DNA of 64,000 nt from Limnoperna fortunei (taxonomy: Eukaryota; Mollusca; Bivalvia; Mytilida; Modiolidae), in NCBI GenBank assembly GCA_944474755.1, contig OX104122.1, positions 10,860,641-10,924,640 of the forward strand, read 5' to 3'. Of this stretch, positions 43,875 to 55,938 are shown one piece after another (the stretch's first letter is position 1; each line of letters starts with the position of its first letter). Under the pieces are notes generated by a model. That model was not told the DNA's origin. It saw only the letters and a program-made list of their open reading frames with translations, and searched no databases. Made by a program: the position numbers and the translations under genes.

Positions 43875-44957
43875 CTGAAATACAATAAATTGTTACTTAC
43901 GGTGTTATTTACACAAAACAGACCAATTGTGCATTTCATTAACAGAACTGTACCATGTGAATGTGTAAGAACAACAAATACATGGAATTGCACAAAAAAA
44001 TAACAGGCTGTTTAAGAGACTTGTGGGCTGGGTCACTTTATAGCGAAATCAGATGCAAAATAACATACATCAAAATGTTTTGCATCAGATAGTATTTAAT
44101 TTATACAGTTCCCCTTTTAATGTTCAATATTTAAGAATAAGTTAAATATCCTATACAACCCCGTGCATTTTTTGCTTGCATTTTTTTTATATTATTCCAT
44201 ATTTTACCTTTTTATTATAAAAATCCCAGACTGAGAAAAAAATTAGTTACGATAACCCGTCCATGTTTTATACTATGCCTTTGTTGTTTACTTTTACAAA
44301 TCGTCATTGAAACTTTACAGGGACCATGCGTTGTTTACAAATGTTCGTCTGCTTTCGTGACGTTCAATGGTATTCGGACAAACCGCGAGACTTTTCCCGT
44401 CTTAATATTCTGAAGAAGGATTTCTGCTATATAAAATAATGTTAATAATGAAAAAAAATATTCTGTCGCGACGCCTTCAAAAAATAAATAAATAAATTTT
44501 CTGACCACAACAAAAAACCAAGCCCCCCTCAAGTTAAATGGTCCGTCCCTAACTGCAGACAAAGTTACCCGAATAGACAACAATCGATTGTTCCTGACGT
44601 ACACTTCCGTTCTAATTTAGGTCAAATTTACAATGGAAAAAAATCGCCATTTTTGCGAGAAATTGTAAGAATAAGACAAATTCAGCGTAAATGATTTCCA
44701 TTCAGAACTATTTTATGAATCTGTTAAGTCGCAATCGTCACGTAAAAAACACGTTCACTGCCAACGAGATTTCGATCTGGGATACTCTTAATTTACACAG
44801 GGAACAATTTCTCGCCAAAACCAAGGGCGAGGTACATTGTTGTATACAAGTATGTACCCGAGGTACATTTTTGTAGCATTCCATACGACAAAGAATAATT
44901 CAGCTTCACTTGTAGTATAGTTCATAACAATTTGTGTAATAGAAAACAGTAACAAAC

Positions 44958-45020
44958 CTTCGTGTCTGTATTTTTTGTTTGGTGTACGCTGTTTCTATTC
45001 CGTTTATGTTCAATAGCTTC
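44958..45020 (-). other. Exon-like segment C, 63 bp
   Basis: Bounded by acceptor TTCTAAATTATAG and donor GAAG-GTTTGT, open in two of three frames. Its phase does not connect exon B to exon D, so it could be an alternative exon, belong to another transcript or be chance. Confidence 0.2.
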
Positions 45021-45385
45021 CTATAATTTAGAAAAAAAATGTCTTCAAGTGTTAGTACAAGACATGAATATTATGCCAGTGAAGAAAGAAACTTTGTTCA
45101 CGCAGACATTTTGAAAATAACTTAATTCTTAGCTCACCCATATGATCTCATAACCGAAATAAAATGATAATCTGTCTGAAGCGTAAGGTATAGATGTTTT
45201 TTTACTAAATAAGTGTTGTTTGTGACCATGCTGAAAACGGGATTGTTTAAATCGGTACACTCACTGCTTTGATTCCTAAATCTCTACCATTGAAAGCAAT
45301 TATAGCATAGACAGTGAACTGAGTGAACTACATTAGCATCTTCATGTAAATTTACAGCTTTCCAATAGATTTTTACAGTCATCTA

Positions 45386-45600
45386 GGGCCATGTCAACAA
45401 ACCTAAGTAAGGACTATAATCTGTCTTAGGGTGGTCCTGAGGACACATCTTAGTCCTATGACATGTCAACAAAAACGTCCTTAGTTAGGACTGTTAGGAC
45501 ATCTCTAAATTTGTATCCTAAATTCTGGATAACTAGCTAGGTGTCCTAAGATGGCCTTTAGACAAGAATGATAGATGTCCCAAAATTGTATTAAACTACA
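45386..45600. repeat. Palindromic CTTAGGA/TCCTAAG-rich repeat
   Basis: AGGGCCATGTCAACAAACCT opens a stretch with TCCTAAG and CTTAGGA motifs in both orientations; CATGTCAACAAA recurs at 45464. The mirrored CGTTGACATGGGCCC closes a related block at 53831-53846. Confidence 0.6.
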
Positions 45601-45782
45601 TATTTGCGAGTACATTTGTCCAATAAGGTGTCATGACGAAAACTTTGTTTCCAAAAATAGGAATAATATATAATTTTTTTTCAGTCTTCTATATTTTAGG
45701 GATGCTCAGAATCTGTCAATGATTATCCTGAATAATTTACTGACGTGCGAAAATAATTTTCATAAAGTAAAGTTATAAGGTC

Positions 45783-45807
45783 TCCCACCCCACCCCACCC
45801 CACCCCA
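45783..45807 (+). repeat. (CCCCA)n microsatellite
   Basis: Five CCCCA units. Confidence 0.9.
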
Positions 45808-45867
45808 ATCAATGAATGAATGCGGCAACTCAAAACAAAACGTAGTAAAAACAAAATACTATTTCAT

Positions 45868-45992
45868 CATTACCTGAAGCCAGTTTTCTAACGAAGGTCG
45901 GGGGTTTTCTTCCGGTACCGGCTTCCTCCCCAATAAATATTGGATGCCACGATATATCTAAAATTTGCTAAAAGTGACGTTAAACACTGTTT
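45868..45992 (+). mobile_element. SINE-A fragment (3' part)
   Basis: GCCAGTTTTCTAACGAAGGT, GGCTTCCTCCCCAATAAATA and TTGCTAAAAGTGACGTTAAA in forward orientation; head missing. Confidence 0.75.
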
Positions 45993-46155
45993 AATCATAA
46001 ACTTTATAAAGGTCCCTCCAATATACATTGTGGCCAAGTTTGGTTTCAATCGGCTCAGTGGCTGAAGAGAAGAAGATTGAAATATAAACAATTTTAAAGA
46101 CGCCGACTACGCTTGACGGCGATGATGGACGCAAAGTGATGACAGCAGACATATC
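45993..46155 (-). repeat. Fragment of repeat R3 (the family inserted at 56.5 kb)
   Basis: Reverse strand reads GTCATCACTTTGCGTCCATC, GTCGGCGTCTTTAAAATTGT, CTTCTTCTCTTCAGCCACTG and GAAACCAAACTTGGCCACAA, matching the beginning of the element at 56461 (GTCATCACTTTGCGTCCGTC, CCAACTTGGCCATAA). Confidence 0.7.
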
Positions 46156-46439
46156 TTCATTTAAGTTTTTTTAATTTGCGTTTGTTTTGTTGTATTTTGT
46201 TTCGTTCATTACGCAGAATAATAATACGTAATAATAATAATTATAATACAGTACAGCGTCCAATACGGGAAGATATTGTACTAGATGGCATTGTACTGAA
46301 AATCCGTATTAGACGAAAAGCCGCTGGTGTCGGGCCAAAGCAGGTTTTAAGTACAATATCTTCCTATATATTATAAAAATACAAGATGTTGTTTTGTTCA
46401 TACATATATGTATCTGATTTATACTATACAAACACGATG

Positions 46440-46655
46440 GGGCCTCGTCGGCCGAGTGGTTACAGTAGTTCGTCTACTATAAATCACGTGGTCTGTCAAC
46501 ACTGAGATTGTGGGTTCGAGTCTCACTGCGGGCAGGGTGCACTCAACTCCAATCTTAATTGACAAGAATTGCCAGTTTCCTACCAAAGGTCGGGGTTTTC
46601 TCCAGGTACTCCGGCTTCCTCCGCCAATAAAAACTGGACGCCATGATATAGCTGA
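46440..46655 (+). mobile_element. SINE-A with intact tRNA-like head, 3'-truncated
   Basis: GGGGCCTCGTCGGCCGAGTG starts a tRNA-like head with an A box (GGCCGAGTGG) and a B box (GGGTTCGAGTCTCACT) about 60 bp apart, the internal Pol III promoter. The body follows through TTTTCTCCAGGTACTCCGGC and stops within ATGATATAGCTGA. The copy shows the head best of all in the window. Confidence 0.88.
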
Positions 46656-46944
46656 CCCGAATCTTTGGACGTTCCGCGCTCTTGGAGAGTCCGCTAAAAT
46701 TACGCAACGATTTGCTGCACAATAAATATTTACACTTTGTTGCTATGTTGTATCAATCATAAAACAAAGCAAGTACTTTTACGGTCATCCGCTCACCCTC
46801 CTTAACCGCTTAAAAAACCTCATTAGTAAAAATCCATCCATTACTTACATTTTACTTTGGATACTTTTTTACAAGATAAGTCAAGAAATATGAAAAACAA
46901 AGCAATTTCTATTAATTCAAATGAAAGTTAAAACATTAACTTAC

Positions 46945-47025
46945 CCATCTCTGCTCTTGAATCGTTTAACATGTTTAATAACCTTGATTCTCCATGCACG
47001 GCGGACATTTTTGCAGCTTTCTGAC
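46945..47025 (-). CDS. Candidate exon B of a spliced gene (tentative)
   Basis: 81 bp between acceptor CTCTTATGTAG and donor GG-GTAAGTTAATG on the minus strand. Read in the phase that continues exon A it encodes 26 residues beginning QKAAKMSAVHGESRLL, with no stop. No family recognised. The start of the gene lies upstream of exon A; alternatively the in-exon ATG with AAAAATGTCC context could be a start. Confidence 0.35.
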
Positions 47026-47290
47026 CTACATAAGAGTTGTTAAATTAAAACTTATTCCAAATTTTGACGTCACATTTGTAATAGTCCAATCGTTTCAAAC
47101 TGCAAAAGGCGCCGTAAACTTTTAATCATGGATTACACATTACATATTTTGTATGTGATTTTAAAAGATTTGGATATGCACATAGTATAGAAAGTAACCA
47201 CATGAAATGTATTTTTTGTGGATCTGACATTCTCTGAAACATTATATAACGAATGTGTCAATGAATTCTTTTGTTGACCGCTTTATGCAG

Positions 47291-47335
47291 GAAATCATCA
47301 CACTGAAACGGGCTGCATTATGTTGGACTATCAAG
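47291..47335 (+). other. Exon-like segment of 45 bp on the plus strand
   Basis: Acceptor CGCTTTATGCAG and donor TCAAG-GTAAGAAG enclose 45 bases, open in two frames (one reads NHHTETGCIMLDYQ). No partner exons found, so it may be chance. Confidence 0.2.
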
Positions 47336-48696
47336 GTAAGAAGTATGTAGTTTTAATATATATAATTTAATGAATATATTTACTTTTAATCCACAATCCA
47401 GTCTGACCCACAGACCCATTTTTGCATTTTGTTTATATAATTCGTAATTTTTTTAAAAGCTTACGTCATCTTAATGTATGATAAGAGCTTTTTGTTTTGT
47501 TTTTTTTTCAAAGTTTTTTTCTTTCCTTTTATTGCAATCGATACTATTAACTGAGTAAATTTTCCATAAAATATATAGAACCACTTAATATTTGCTTACA
47601 ATTGTCAGTATCTTGCTTGATTATGCAATCTAATTAGACTAGTTAGATCTCGCGGTTCATAATACATTTTAGTGGAACAATGTCGCTTTGTATATTTAAT
47701 TTACAACAATTAAAACCATTTTATATTCTTTAGATTCGTTAGTTTCTTTCATAGTCGGTTAAAAGCTCCCTTTTTTATTTTATATTTGTTCTAATCCATT
47801 CAAAGATAATGCTAAACATTTCTACATTAAACAGATAAATCTATTTGTCTTTACGTTAAAACAATGTAATATATTGCAAGCAAAAAACTATTACGATTTA
47901 TTAAAACAATTATATATTGGCAACATATAATAAACATTATAACCGCTTTTAAGACTCGGCTAGATGTTGAATAACCATTTTTATTCTTAAACAAGTGAAG
48001 AAATCTGCAATCTGTACTTTTAAGTTAAAACGTTTGAGTAACTTTTGCTTATAAATCTAAGACTCTTTATATTTATAGGTTTTACAAAATCGTAAGAATT
48101 GTTTATTGCTTTATATTATCTCGAGTTATTTAATTTCATTAAAATATTAAACGAGCAAATGGCGAGTTTATTAGTTTGTTGAAATGAAATAACGAGAGAT
48201 TATCAAGGGATATACAATTCTCAGGATTGGTGAAACCTTCTCTTATGGCTAACTTTGTCGTGCGGAAAAGGGGTATTGTTTAACACGGATGAAATTTCAG
48301 GCTATAACAGTACAACAGTATAACGATGCGTAAGATTAACAAGAGAACTCACATAGAATGAAAACATTTTTTTTCAAATTCAAAATAACATAATAAACGA
48401 CATTGTTCACATTTGAAATTTTTAGTAGGCCGATGCTCATCAGGAAAGTTCTTGTCCTCCCTGGAAGTGACATCAAAATGTATTTTATGTCAGGGACTTA
48501 CGTCACAATGTATTTTCCATATCTCTTCGTATCACATCATTGCCAATTGTATACCATTGAGAAATAGATAAATAATGACAATCATATGAACATTATAGAT
48601 ATATATAGATAGTGGGTATATATAACTATATATCTATTAATAAATAGATAAATTCAACACCCAGCGGAATAATGTTTAAATAAAAATTATTTATAA

Positions 48697-48880
<184 letters not shown>

Positions 48881-49816
48881 TTTTAATTTAATTACAAATT
48901 AATTTATTTGGTATCGCAACGTTTGTTTGACATTTTTTATATTTTAGTAATGCACTTAATTAGAATATGGAATGAATGGATAAAGTTAACATAAAAAAAT
49001 CCAAGTGACGGCAGAATTTATTCATTTTCCATTAGCTTATAAATAATTTATTATTGTTTACAGTACAAATCGTTTTTTTTTAATATAAGACAAACATATT
49101 AACATTATTAAACGAATAAATTAACGGTAAAACCACAAATTTATCAATATTTATAAAAAAAAACTGGCTTCCATAATTAATGTTAACAAATTTAATCTAA
49201 ATCAGCTATTTCAGTTATATTTAACTTAAAGTTTAATGTGTCGTCTCATTATTTCCAGCGTATCACAGAACGTAAAATGCCAAATGATAATCAATTATTT
49301 ATAAATACCGGTATAAACAGATGGGTGACGAATGCCGTAACATCTTATCGCATTTCTGATTAGTTAAAGAGACAAATAGAATGGGGGTACAGTTTTTGGA
49401 ACAAAAAAACATGCCACGCTGATGTAGAATCTTCTCTATTCATTAATATATAATTCTAGCATAACTATTAATAATTATAAGTCATATTTATTATATTTAA
49501 AGACCATCTGTTAACATTTATTGCTTATCGAAAAATATTTATAATCTTATAATATAACTTAATTAGAAATATTTACTCTTTAACTGTAGTTTTGAGGAAT
49601 TGATCTTTATTCCAACGTCTACAAATAAACCATTTACTTCCATGTATTGTTCATTTATTATTATTTATTTATTAATTCTTTATTAATATTCATAACTGTT
49701 TGCCATTACTTTATGCTTTTTAATGATTTAATTAACACATGAACAAAAAAGTTATTAAAAAAACAAAAATAAGCGTTTAAATTTCTTTTACATTATACGT
49801 ACAAAAATTATCTTAC

Positions 49817-50031
49817 CGTAAAGCGAATAGTAACAGCTTGCTGTTCTATTGTAATGTTCAGATGCAAATGCTGGAAATGCTAGGAAATTAATTCCTCCCA
49901 TAAAATAGCCGGTGTGATCGGACATCGGTTTGCGCATGCGTTCATAATTTCCTTTATCAATAATATCAAAATTGCCATTTTGCGCAAACAAATATTCTTC
50001 AAAACCCCCGAAACATAAATGACATACCATG
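49817..50031 (-). CDS. Candidate exon A of a spliced gene, unknown product (tentative)
   Basis: 215 bp on the minus strand between acceptor GATATTTTATTAG and a good donor TTTACG-GTAAGATAA. The 71-codon frame looks like normal protein, including GNYERMRKPMSDHTGYF and GGINFLAFPAFASEHYNRT, with a possible N-glycosylation site NRT. It ends one base into a codon, and exon B begins with the two bases needed. An internal acceptor about 50 bp in (TTTTGAAG) is an alternative start. I do not recognise the family. Confidence 0.35.
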
Positions 50032-50469
50032 CTAATAAAATATCTAGTTTATCATTAGAGTAATTACAGTCCTTCAATTAAAATGTCTTCCGTGAATGTG
50101 TTAACATCTGGACCACAGCGTTTATTACTTATATTGATGAGGCAAGGAAGACCATTAACTTTATAAATTACATTTAATGTGAATGTTATACGACGTAAGC
50201 AAATTGCACAGTTGACATTAAAATACTGGTATTTGATTATTTTTGTGGCAATCTACGATGGAGATAGTAGATTTGTAGGTTTGTCTATTTGTACAATGGG
50301 TTGAGGGTGTTGGAAGTAGGGGTTGAGGATAAATACTCATCCAAATATGACGTTTCTTTCAACACTTTAACTCTTTAATATATTCTAAACATGCTGTTTC
50401 AATATCGTTAATGCTATTTCCGAATCTATTTCAATGTTTCCGCAAATGGGCCATTATCATCAAAGATGT

Positions 50470-50580
50470 CTTAAGGCTACGATTTTTTGACCATCTTAAA
50501 ATGTCGCAATTTAGGACAAGTCCTTATCTTTATTCTAACATTTATTAGGTGTCCTAAGATTGACTCAAGATTAGTTTTCA
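50470..50580. repeat. CTTAGGA/TCCTAAG-rich repeat
   Basis: GATGTCTTAAGGCTACGATT, ATTTAGGACAAGTCCTTATC and TAGGTGTCCTAAGATTGACT: inverted short motifs like those at 45386 and 53680. Confidence 0.5.
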
Positions 50581-51004
50581 TTTTAACTTTTCAGCCTGTT
50601 CTAACAAAATCTGAAGCTCCGTTTCCATAATGAACTCATTTTCAGTCAATCTTATTCATATATAAATAGTACGATTGTAGTACGAAATCAACCTAGGACC
50701 CAAAACAAGGAAATAAATTACAGTCAAACTACTTTTTAATCAATTCTAAATTCGCGCCAAAGTAAATCACACTGAAATACATCTTACGTTTTTAATTAAA
50801 ACCAATTTATTTCAAATACATTAATTATATATTAATTGATACATGTTTATTACATATATTGCATTCTTAGATCGCAGTCCATATTGTTCATTAACTTTAT
50901 AAATGTCTAAAATTAATCACACATGTATAAATTCTTTTCATTTTTAGAAAATACAAACGACAGAGTAATGACATCTTTATAATGATGAATATAGGATTCA
51001 TTCG

Positions 51005-51115
51005 GTGTGAGGTCTAAGACACGTTCTAAGACTGTCTTAAGTCGTTCTTAAATTATGTCCTAATAAATGTCGTAAGACATATTTTAGGATCATTTCGTAC
51101 ACGGTCCCTGGCTTT
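51005..51115. repeat. CTTAAG/TCTAAGAC-rich short fold-back
   Basis: Several overlapping inverted motifs (GTCTAAGACACGTTCTAAGA, CTGTCTTAAGTCG, GTCGTAAGACATA). Ends CGTACACGGTCCCTGG. Confidence 0.5.
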
Positions 51116-51598
51116 GAGCTTTATGGTTAACAAGTAGTCTGATTAAGGGATATTTTGGCAGTGAGTAATACAGCAGAAAACAAATTTTAATTTAGAGTAA
51201 TTCGTCTTTCTTAGTAACAAAACTTTTGACGGTGGCTTAAATACCTGCGTCTAATTGTTTATTCCCCGAACGGCTACTGGATTTAAAAAAACATCTAATT
51301 AATGTATGGGATTAAGGGGCCTTCTAATGGGTGTTTAAATTAGTGTCACCTATTTTTTTATAGTTGGAATATTGTAGCAGACAAATGTAAGGTTGTAAAC
51401 AAAGTCAAACTAAAGAAAATACTATAATCATTTTTAAAATTAAATTAAATTCGTTACATTTATTTCATGATATAGCACTATAATCTAATAATGTAATAAT
51501 AATAATTAAGTAACAAAAAAAAAAACAACACTAAACAAAACACAGAGTCAGTTTGTCACTTATTCGAGATGGAGGAGCTCTGATGCTGTCGGCGTAAG

Positions 51599-51924
51599 TC
51601 ATTCGTCGTCACGTAATTTGTTAACTTCTTCTGCATAAATAGTCGGTATCGGTCGGAATTCTTCTAAGCAGCGTTTGGTAACAGCGTTCACTATCTGCTT
51701 AGCAACTGCTACTGAATGGTTTGGTGCATATGTGTATTGTCTACCAAAACAAGTTGATGTATTGTTCTCTGTAGACATTGATGCTGAACATCCAGGTACG
51801 ACGCCTCTCTAGAAGACCTTGTCGGGTTCCTACGGTTGACTCTGTATATGAAGCCATCGAGGCTAATATTTTGGCCTCCACGTCTGTTGGTGATGAATTT
51901 CACATTCAGCAGAGCATTGGCCAT
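51599..51924 (-). pseudogene. FLYWCH-type zinc-finger protein fragment with a frame break
   Basis: From ATG at 51924 the frame reads TNRRGGQNISLDGFIYRVNR, the typical start of a FLYWCH finger. At about 51785-51805 the frame shifts, so the tyrosine-tryptophan-x-cysteine part is disrupted. In the next frame the finger continues (CSASMSTENNTST, then YTYAPNHSVAVAKQIVN) with the final histidines, and then a conserved-looking IPTIYAEEVNKLRDDE before TGA at 51599-51601. FLYWCH fingers bind DNA or RNA and are recurrent in MULE transposases and genes derived from them. The break, and the TGA where a tryptophan codon might be expected, say pseudogene. I describe the two frames separately and do not join them. 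Confidence 0.65.
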
Positions 51925-52113
51925 ATTGGCTTAGAATGAGGGGTATTGACTTTTCACACATTTTTATACTATTTCTTAGCTTGCAATGTTCAAAGGTTTG
52001 ACATGTCAACAGTATTAATTGGTAATGGTACAAACTCAGCATATCAATCTCTTCTAAAGCTTATTTGAAGCTTAATAAATTGGCTTTGGACATTATGAAG
52101 ACAAGTTTATTTT

Positions 52114-52318
52114 ATTGACAAATAATGTATATTTTTGTAACTTTTTATTCAAGTTTTTAATTTAATTTTAATTAATTTGAAACCAATTATTCTTTTTTTA
52201 TATTTTAAAAGTTTTTTTATTGACAAATTATGTATATTTTTGTAACTTTTTAGTCAAGTTTTTAATCTAATTTTAATTAATTTGAAACCATCCATTCTTT
52301 TTTATATTTTATTTTGAA
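52114..52318. repeat. 105-bp AT-rich tandem duplication
   Basis: ATTGACAAATAATGTATATT at 52114 and ATTGACAAATTATGTATATT at 52219 start two near-identical units, each containing TTTTAATTAATTTGAAACCA. Located inside the FLYWCH-bearing element. Confidence 0.9.
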
Positions 52319-52839
52319 ATTTTTCTTGTCAATTCAGCTTCTCAATGTCTACTATACTTTTTTTATGATTTTCAAGGTAAATACGGGTAAACTAATTATG
52401 GCATTCCCCATGATAGGCCCCTTAATCCCCCTACTTAATGAGGTGTTGTTTTTATCCAGTAGGCGTTCGGGAACACACCCGTCTAACACACATGACACAC
52501 GTAATTAATAATGGGTCTTTTACGGAAATTAATTACACAAAATGGTCATTGTTAACAAAAAAACGTTGATGTAAAGTATTGGTGAAAACAACTTTTTCAC
52601 AAGCATTTAATTCCTCCAAATTTTTCTTAATGATCCATAAAAATGTGCAATGTACAAGTTCAATATAAATAATGTAAGACTAACAAACGTATCTGGATCA
52701 ACAAACGTGTCAGTTTTGATTGTGGCGTCAGTTTTGAAAATCAGTTGAGGAAAGTAATTCTCCACAAACAAAACAAAACTCCACAAGTGTTTCCAATTTG
52801 AAAGTCAATATGCTATTTTGCATGTTTATATGTCCTACA

Positions 52840-53545
52840 ACCCTTGACAGGACGTTTGGCATGAACAAACGCACTATGCTGCACGTTTAACACAGCTCGA
52901 GGCTAGGTGGAATGTTTAACACAACTTACTGTGCTAAATAAGATGTTTAACAAATGTCCTACTAAGCGCAATACAGGCCGTGTTAAAGATCTGAATTTGC
53001 GTTTTGCACATCTTACGGCGCCAAACAGGAGGTTTAACGCAAACTACAGAGCTAAACAGAAGTTTTTCAACGCTTAACACAGCCTACGGTGCTAGGTAGG
53101 ATGTATAACTCACCCTACAGCGCTAGATAGGACGTTTGATATATTATAAGGCGATGCTAAGACAGGACGTTTAATATATAAGTTTGATAAAACTTGAGGT
53201 GGTAGATAGAACGTATGATACAGCCTACCTTGTAGACTAGACGATTGACACTGGCTACGATATTAGTCATTATGATTGGCTACGTCTATGTTTTTAAACA
53301 GGATATCTGTTAAGATTTATAAACTAAAACTGAACCTTTTTTTAGCTCTAACAGAGATGCATCCGGCGGCGCTAGACAGGACATATAGGACACAGCCTAC
53401 GCCGCTAGACATGACATATAGGACACAGCCTTCAGCGCTAGACAGGATATATAGGACAAAGCCTTCGGCGCTAGACATGTCGTTTGAAACGACGTTAGAA
53501 AAAACATTTGACACAGTCTACGGCGCTCGACAGAACAGTTGACAT
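52840..53545. repeat. Degenerate ~33-bp minisatellite
   Basis: Units of the form GGCGCTAGACAGGACGTTTG / ACACAGCCTAC. Best preserved at 53360-53480, where the period is exactly 33 bp and leaves an open plus-strand frame with an 11-residue repeat (ALDRTYRTQPS). Earlier units have varying length and stops, so I do not call it coding. Confidence 0.8.
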
Positions 53546-53679
53546 AAAAATACTTCAAGATGACTTCCTTCTGTTCTTATTTTCTTTGATAGTTTCGCTG
53601 CTCCCTATTCTGGATTTTCGTTCGAAATTACAAAATTTCTATTGTGACGTGATATTACCTATAGTTTCGCGCGGAATGG

Positions 53680-53850
53680 CCTAATATACGACTTAGGACA
53701 ATACTTAAAATGATCTTAGGACATATCTTAGTACTGACTTAGGGCGTTCAACGAAGCTATCTTAGGATAGTCCTTCCAAGGATTATCTAAGGACCATCCT
53801 AAGACGTATACTATTCATAAGTTAGCTTCGTTGACATGGGCCCAGATAAT
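53680..53850. repeat. Palindromic CTTAGGA/TCCTAAG-rich repeat
   Basis: ACTTAGGACAATAC, TCTTAGGACATATC, ATCTTAGGATAGTCC, AAGGACCATCCTAAG, ending in CGTTGACATGGGCCCAGAT. Mirror partner of the block at 45386. Confidence 0.6.
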
Positions 53851-54104
53851 TTTTTATTGAATTGCAGTTTCAGCTGGTTTACAAAAAATATGATCATTTA
53901 TATAGTGTTACGTGCTAGTATGTGTTTCTTTTTTTCCTTCCGATATTCAGCGTAACTTTACGACTTAATTTAACCTCCGCGGTACATGAGCGTAAAAACT
54001 GAGCATGAAAATCATGCATTATAACATTGCTAATTTCGACACTGTCAGGAAGCTGTACTATCATTTATCACATATTTGGTAGTAATATGAACATTTTTGC
54101 ATAT

Positions 54105-54690
54105 TTGATATAACCGGAAGTGATGGACCGATATCAGCCCTCGGGTCTTATATCGATATTAGCCCGGTGGCTGATATCTGCTTTTAGCTTCGCTTTAATT
54201 TTGCACTTCCGCTCTTATGTCAACATAGCAGACGAACTTTAACTAACAAAATGACGGATGATAACTTCAACTAACAAAATTAAGGATGACAAGTTTGTTG
54301 CTGTCACTTCAGAAAAAACCTCTACATTTGTTGATAGCATGAAAAATGAAAATACTAAACGAAAAAAAAGCAATGAGTTATTACTGAGTGACACATCTAT
54401 GATAAATACTTGCTTTCTTCTAAACCTATGATATTGAACTAATTAAAGTTTTGTATATGTTTTTGTGTTTTATTACGTTTTATTTAAATATTAATCTGTT
54501 GCATCTGCTTTATTTTCGGATAAAAGGTTGAATAGTGGTTATCAAATATGTCATAAACAGATTATAGCATGTCATTTTCCATATCGACCCGTATCAGTCC
54601 TCGAGCAAGCTCTCGAGCTTGATATGGGAGTCTCGGGCTGATATCAGGGCCGATATGGAAAATGCCATGTAATAATCTATAATTATAATT
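54105..54690. repeat. Two related fold-back blocks
   Basis: At 54117-54227 GGAAGTG...CACTTCC encloses GATATCAGCCCTCGGG and GCCCGGTGGCTGATATC. At 54560-54682 AGATTAT-GCATG-CATTTTCCATATCG pairs with its reverse complement around CTCGAGCAAGCTCTCGAG. Both share GATATCAGCCC. Likely MITEs or the two ends of one ~580-bp element. Confidence 0.7.
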
Positions 54691-55009
54691 ATATTTAGAA
54701 ATAGGTTGTCTTAACAAGACTATTTGCGGAAGCAAACTACCCGAACGGTTTATCTCCATTACACACGATATACTAAACTTGAGGAATCCCAGGTCATTTT
54801 TGTATTTATATTATGAAAACGAAAGAAACAAGAAACTAATAAAATGTTAAGACAGTGCCATATTATGCTACGTTTTAGATATAAAGTCAAAATCTTAACG
54901 TTGCTAGTTTATTGGAGATAGGTCTCAAAGATCTAGCCTTCAAACACAGTTGTATAGATACGATTTGCTTGCTTGCTTGATTGATTGGTTGATTTTAAAG
55001 TGAATCACG

Positions 55010-55150
55010 GTAAACTTCCAGCGAGCAGTATTTCAGCGTACAATGTTTTTAATTAATTGGTATAGTGGAAGGGCTACACTTTTTCGTGCGCTCTCCAAAC
55101 ACTGTATACCCACTAAGGTCCGCGGTCAGGATTTCCAAATTAGACCTGAC
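55010..55150 (-). mobile_element. SINE-B fragment
   Basis: GCGAGCAGTATTTCAGC, GTGCGCTCTCCAAACACTGT and ACCCACTAAGGTCCGCGGTC correspond to reversed SINE-B blocks. Confidence 0.65.
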
Positions 55151-55552
55151 TGGCCTCCCACCTCTTTCAAGCCCCTAACTCAAAGAATTATCATATCTAT
55201 CATTTAGGGACGATTGGAAACTTTATGCGTCGAACGATGAGAACCGTCACGTGTTTTATAATTTTGTATATATATATATATTTGATGGAAATGACTATCC
55301 AATATTCTGGGAAATTGTAAACGTGTTTATTACATTATTTGTAATCCTATGTATTGTTATTTAATAAGAAAAAAGTAAAAAAACACCATTAAAACATCTA
55401 CTTCAATACGAAGAATTGTCGCATGAGACTTCAGCGCTCTGAAATTAACGATACTGTGCTCTATAATGTTCCAATGAACACAGATTCACCGTTGTACTAT
55501 ACAACTGTAATTTTTAACATAATCAATACAAAATAATTGTGAGATCGATACC

Positions 55553-55680
55553 CAATAACTGACAAAGATTGCCAGTTATGTTTCCTAAGATCGGAGGTTC
55601 TTAACAGGTTCTCGAAAACAAGTGGACGCCATGATATAACAAAAAAGTTGTTGACAGTAGCTTAAACCCCATTTAATTGA
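55553..55680 (+). mobile_element. SINE-A fragment (3' part)
   Basis: TGACAAAGATTGCCAGTTAT, TCGGAGGTTCTTAACAGGTT and GTGGACGCCATGATATAACA in forward orientation, ending just before the next, oppositely oriented copy. Confidence 0.65.
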
Positions 55681-55687
55681 CACAGAA

Positions 55688-55938
55688 TATTTGTTTGTTT
55701 GTTTGATGGTGTTGAACGCCACTTTCAGCAATTTTTTTTTGGGGGGGGGGTGGAGGAAGCCGGAGTACCCGGAGAAAACCCCCAACCTGCGGTAGAAAAA
55801 CTGGCAATCCTTGTCAGTTGAGATTGGAGTCGAGTACACCCTGCCTGCAGTGAGAATCGAACCCGCAATCTCAGTGTTAACAGACCACGTGATCAATAGT
55901 AGACGAACTACCTTAACCACTCAGCCACCGAGGCCCCT
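55688..55938 (-). mobile_element. SINE-A, full length
   Basis: From (GTTT)n GATGGTGTTGAACGCCACTT to CACTCAGCCACCGAGGCCCC. The reversed B box GAATCGAACCCGCAATCTCA is intact. A T-run and a G-run at 55731-55750 interrupt the body. No clear target duplication. Confidence 0.85.

Larger units (their letters stand above)
51261..52472. mobile_element. ~1.2 kb TIR element carrying a FLYWCH gene fragment
   Basis: Left terminus (51261-51331) contains CCCGAACGGCTACTGGAT, TAATTAATGTATGGGATTAA and GGGGCCTTCTAATGGG; the right terminus (52402-52472) is the reverse complement with moderate divergence, and pairing continues inward another ~25 bp. Mutator-like elements commonly carry FLYWCH domains, so a non-autonomous MULE is a reasonable guess. 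I could not identify target duplications. Confidence 0.65.

Noticed and set aside
44335..44604. 89-codon minus-strand frame
   Set aside because: Hydrophobic AT-rich read-through with no recognisable domain or supporting splice context.
46440..46520. tRNA gene
   Set aside because: A and B boxes are clear but the region belongs to SINE-A and continues into its body; no tRNA 3' acceptor pairing follows.
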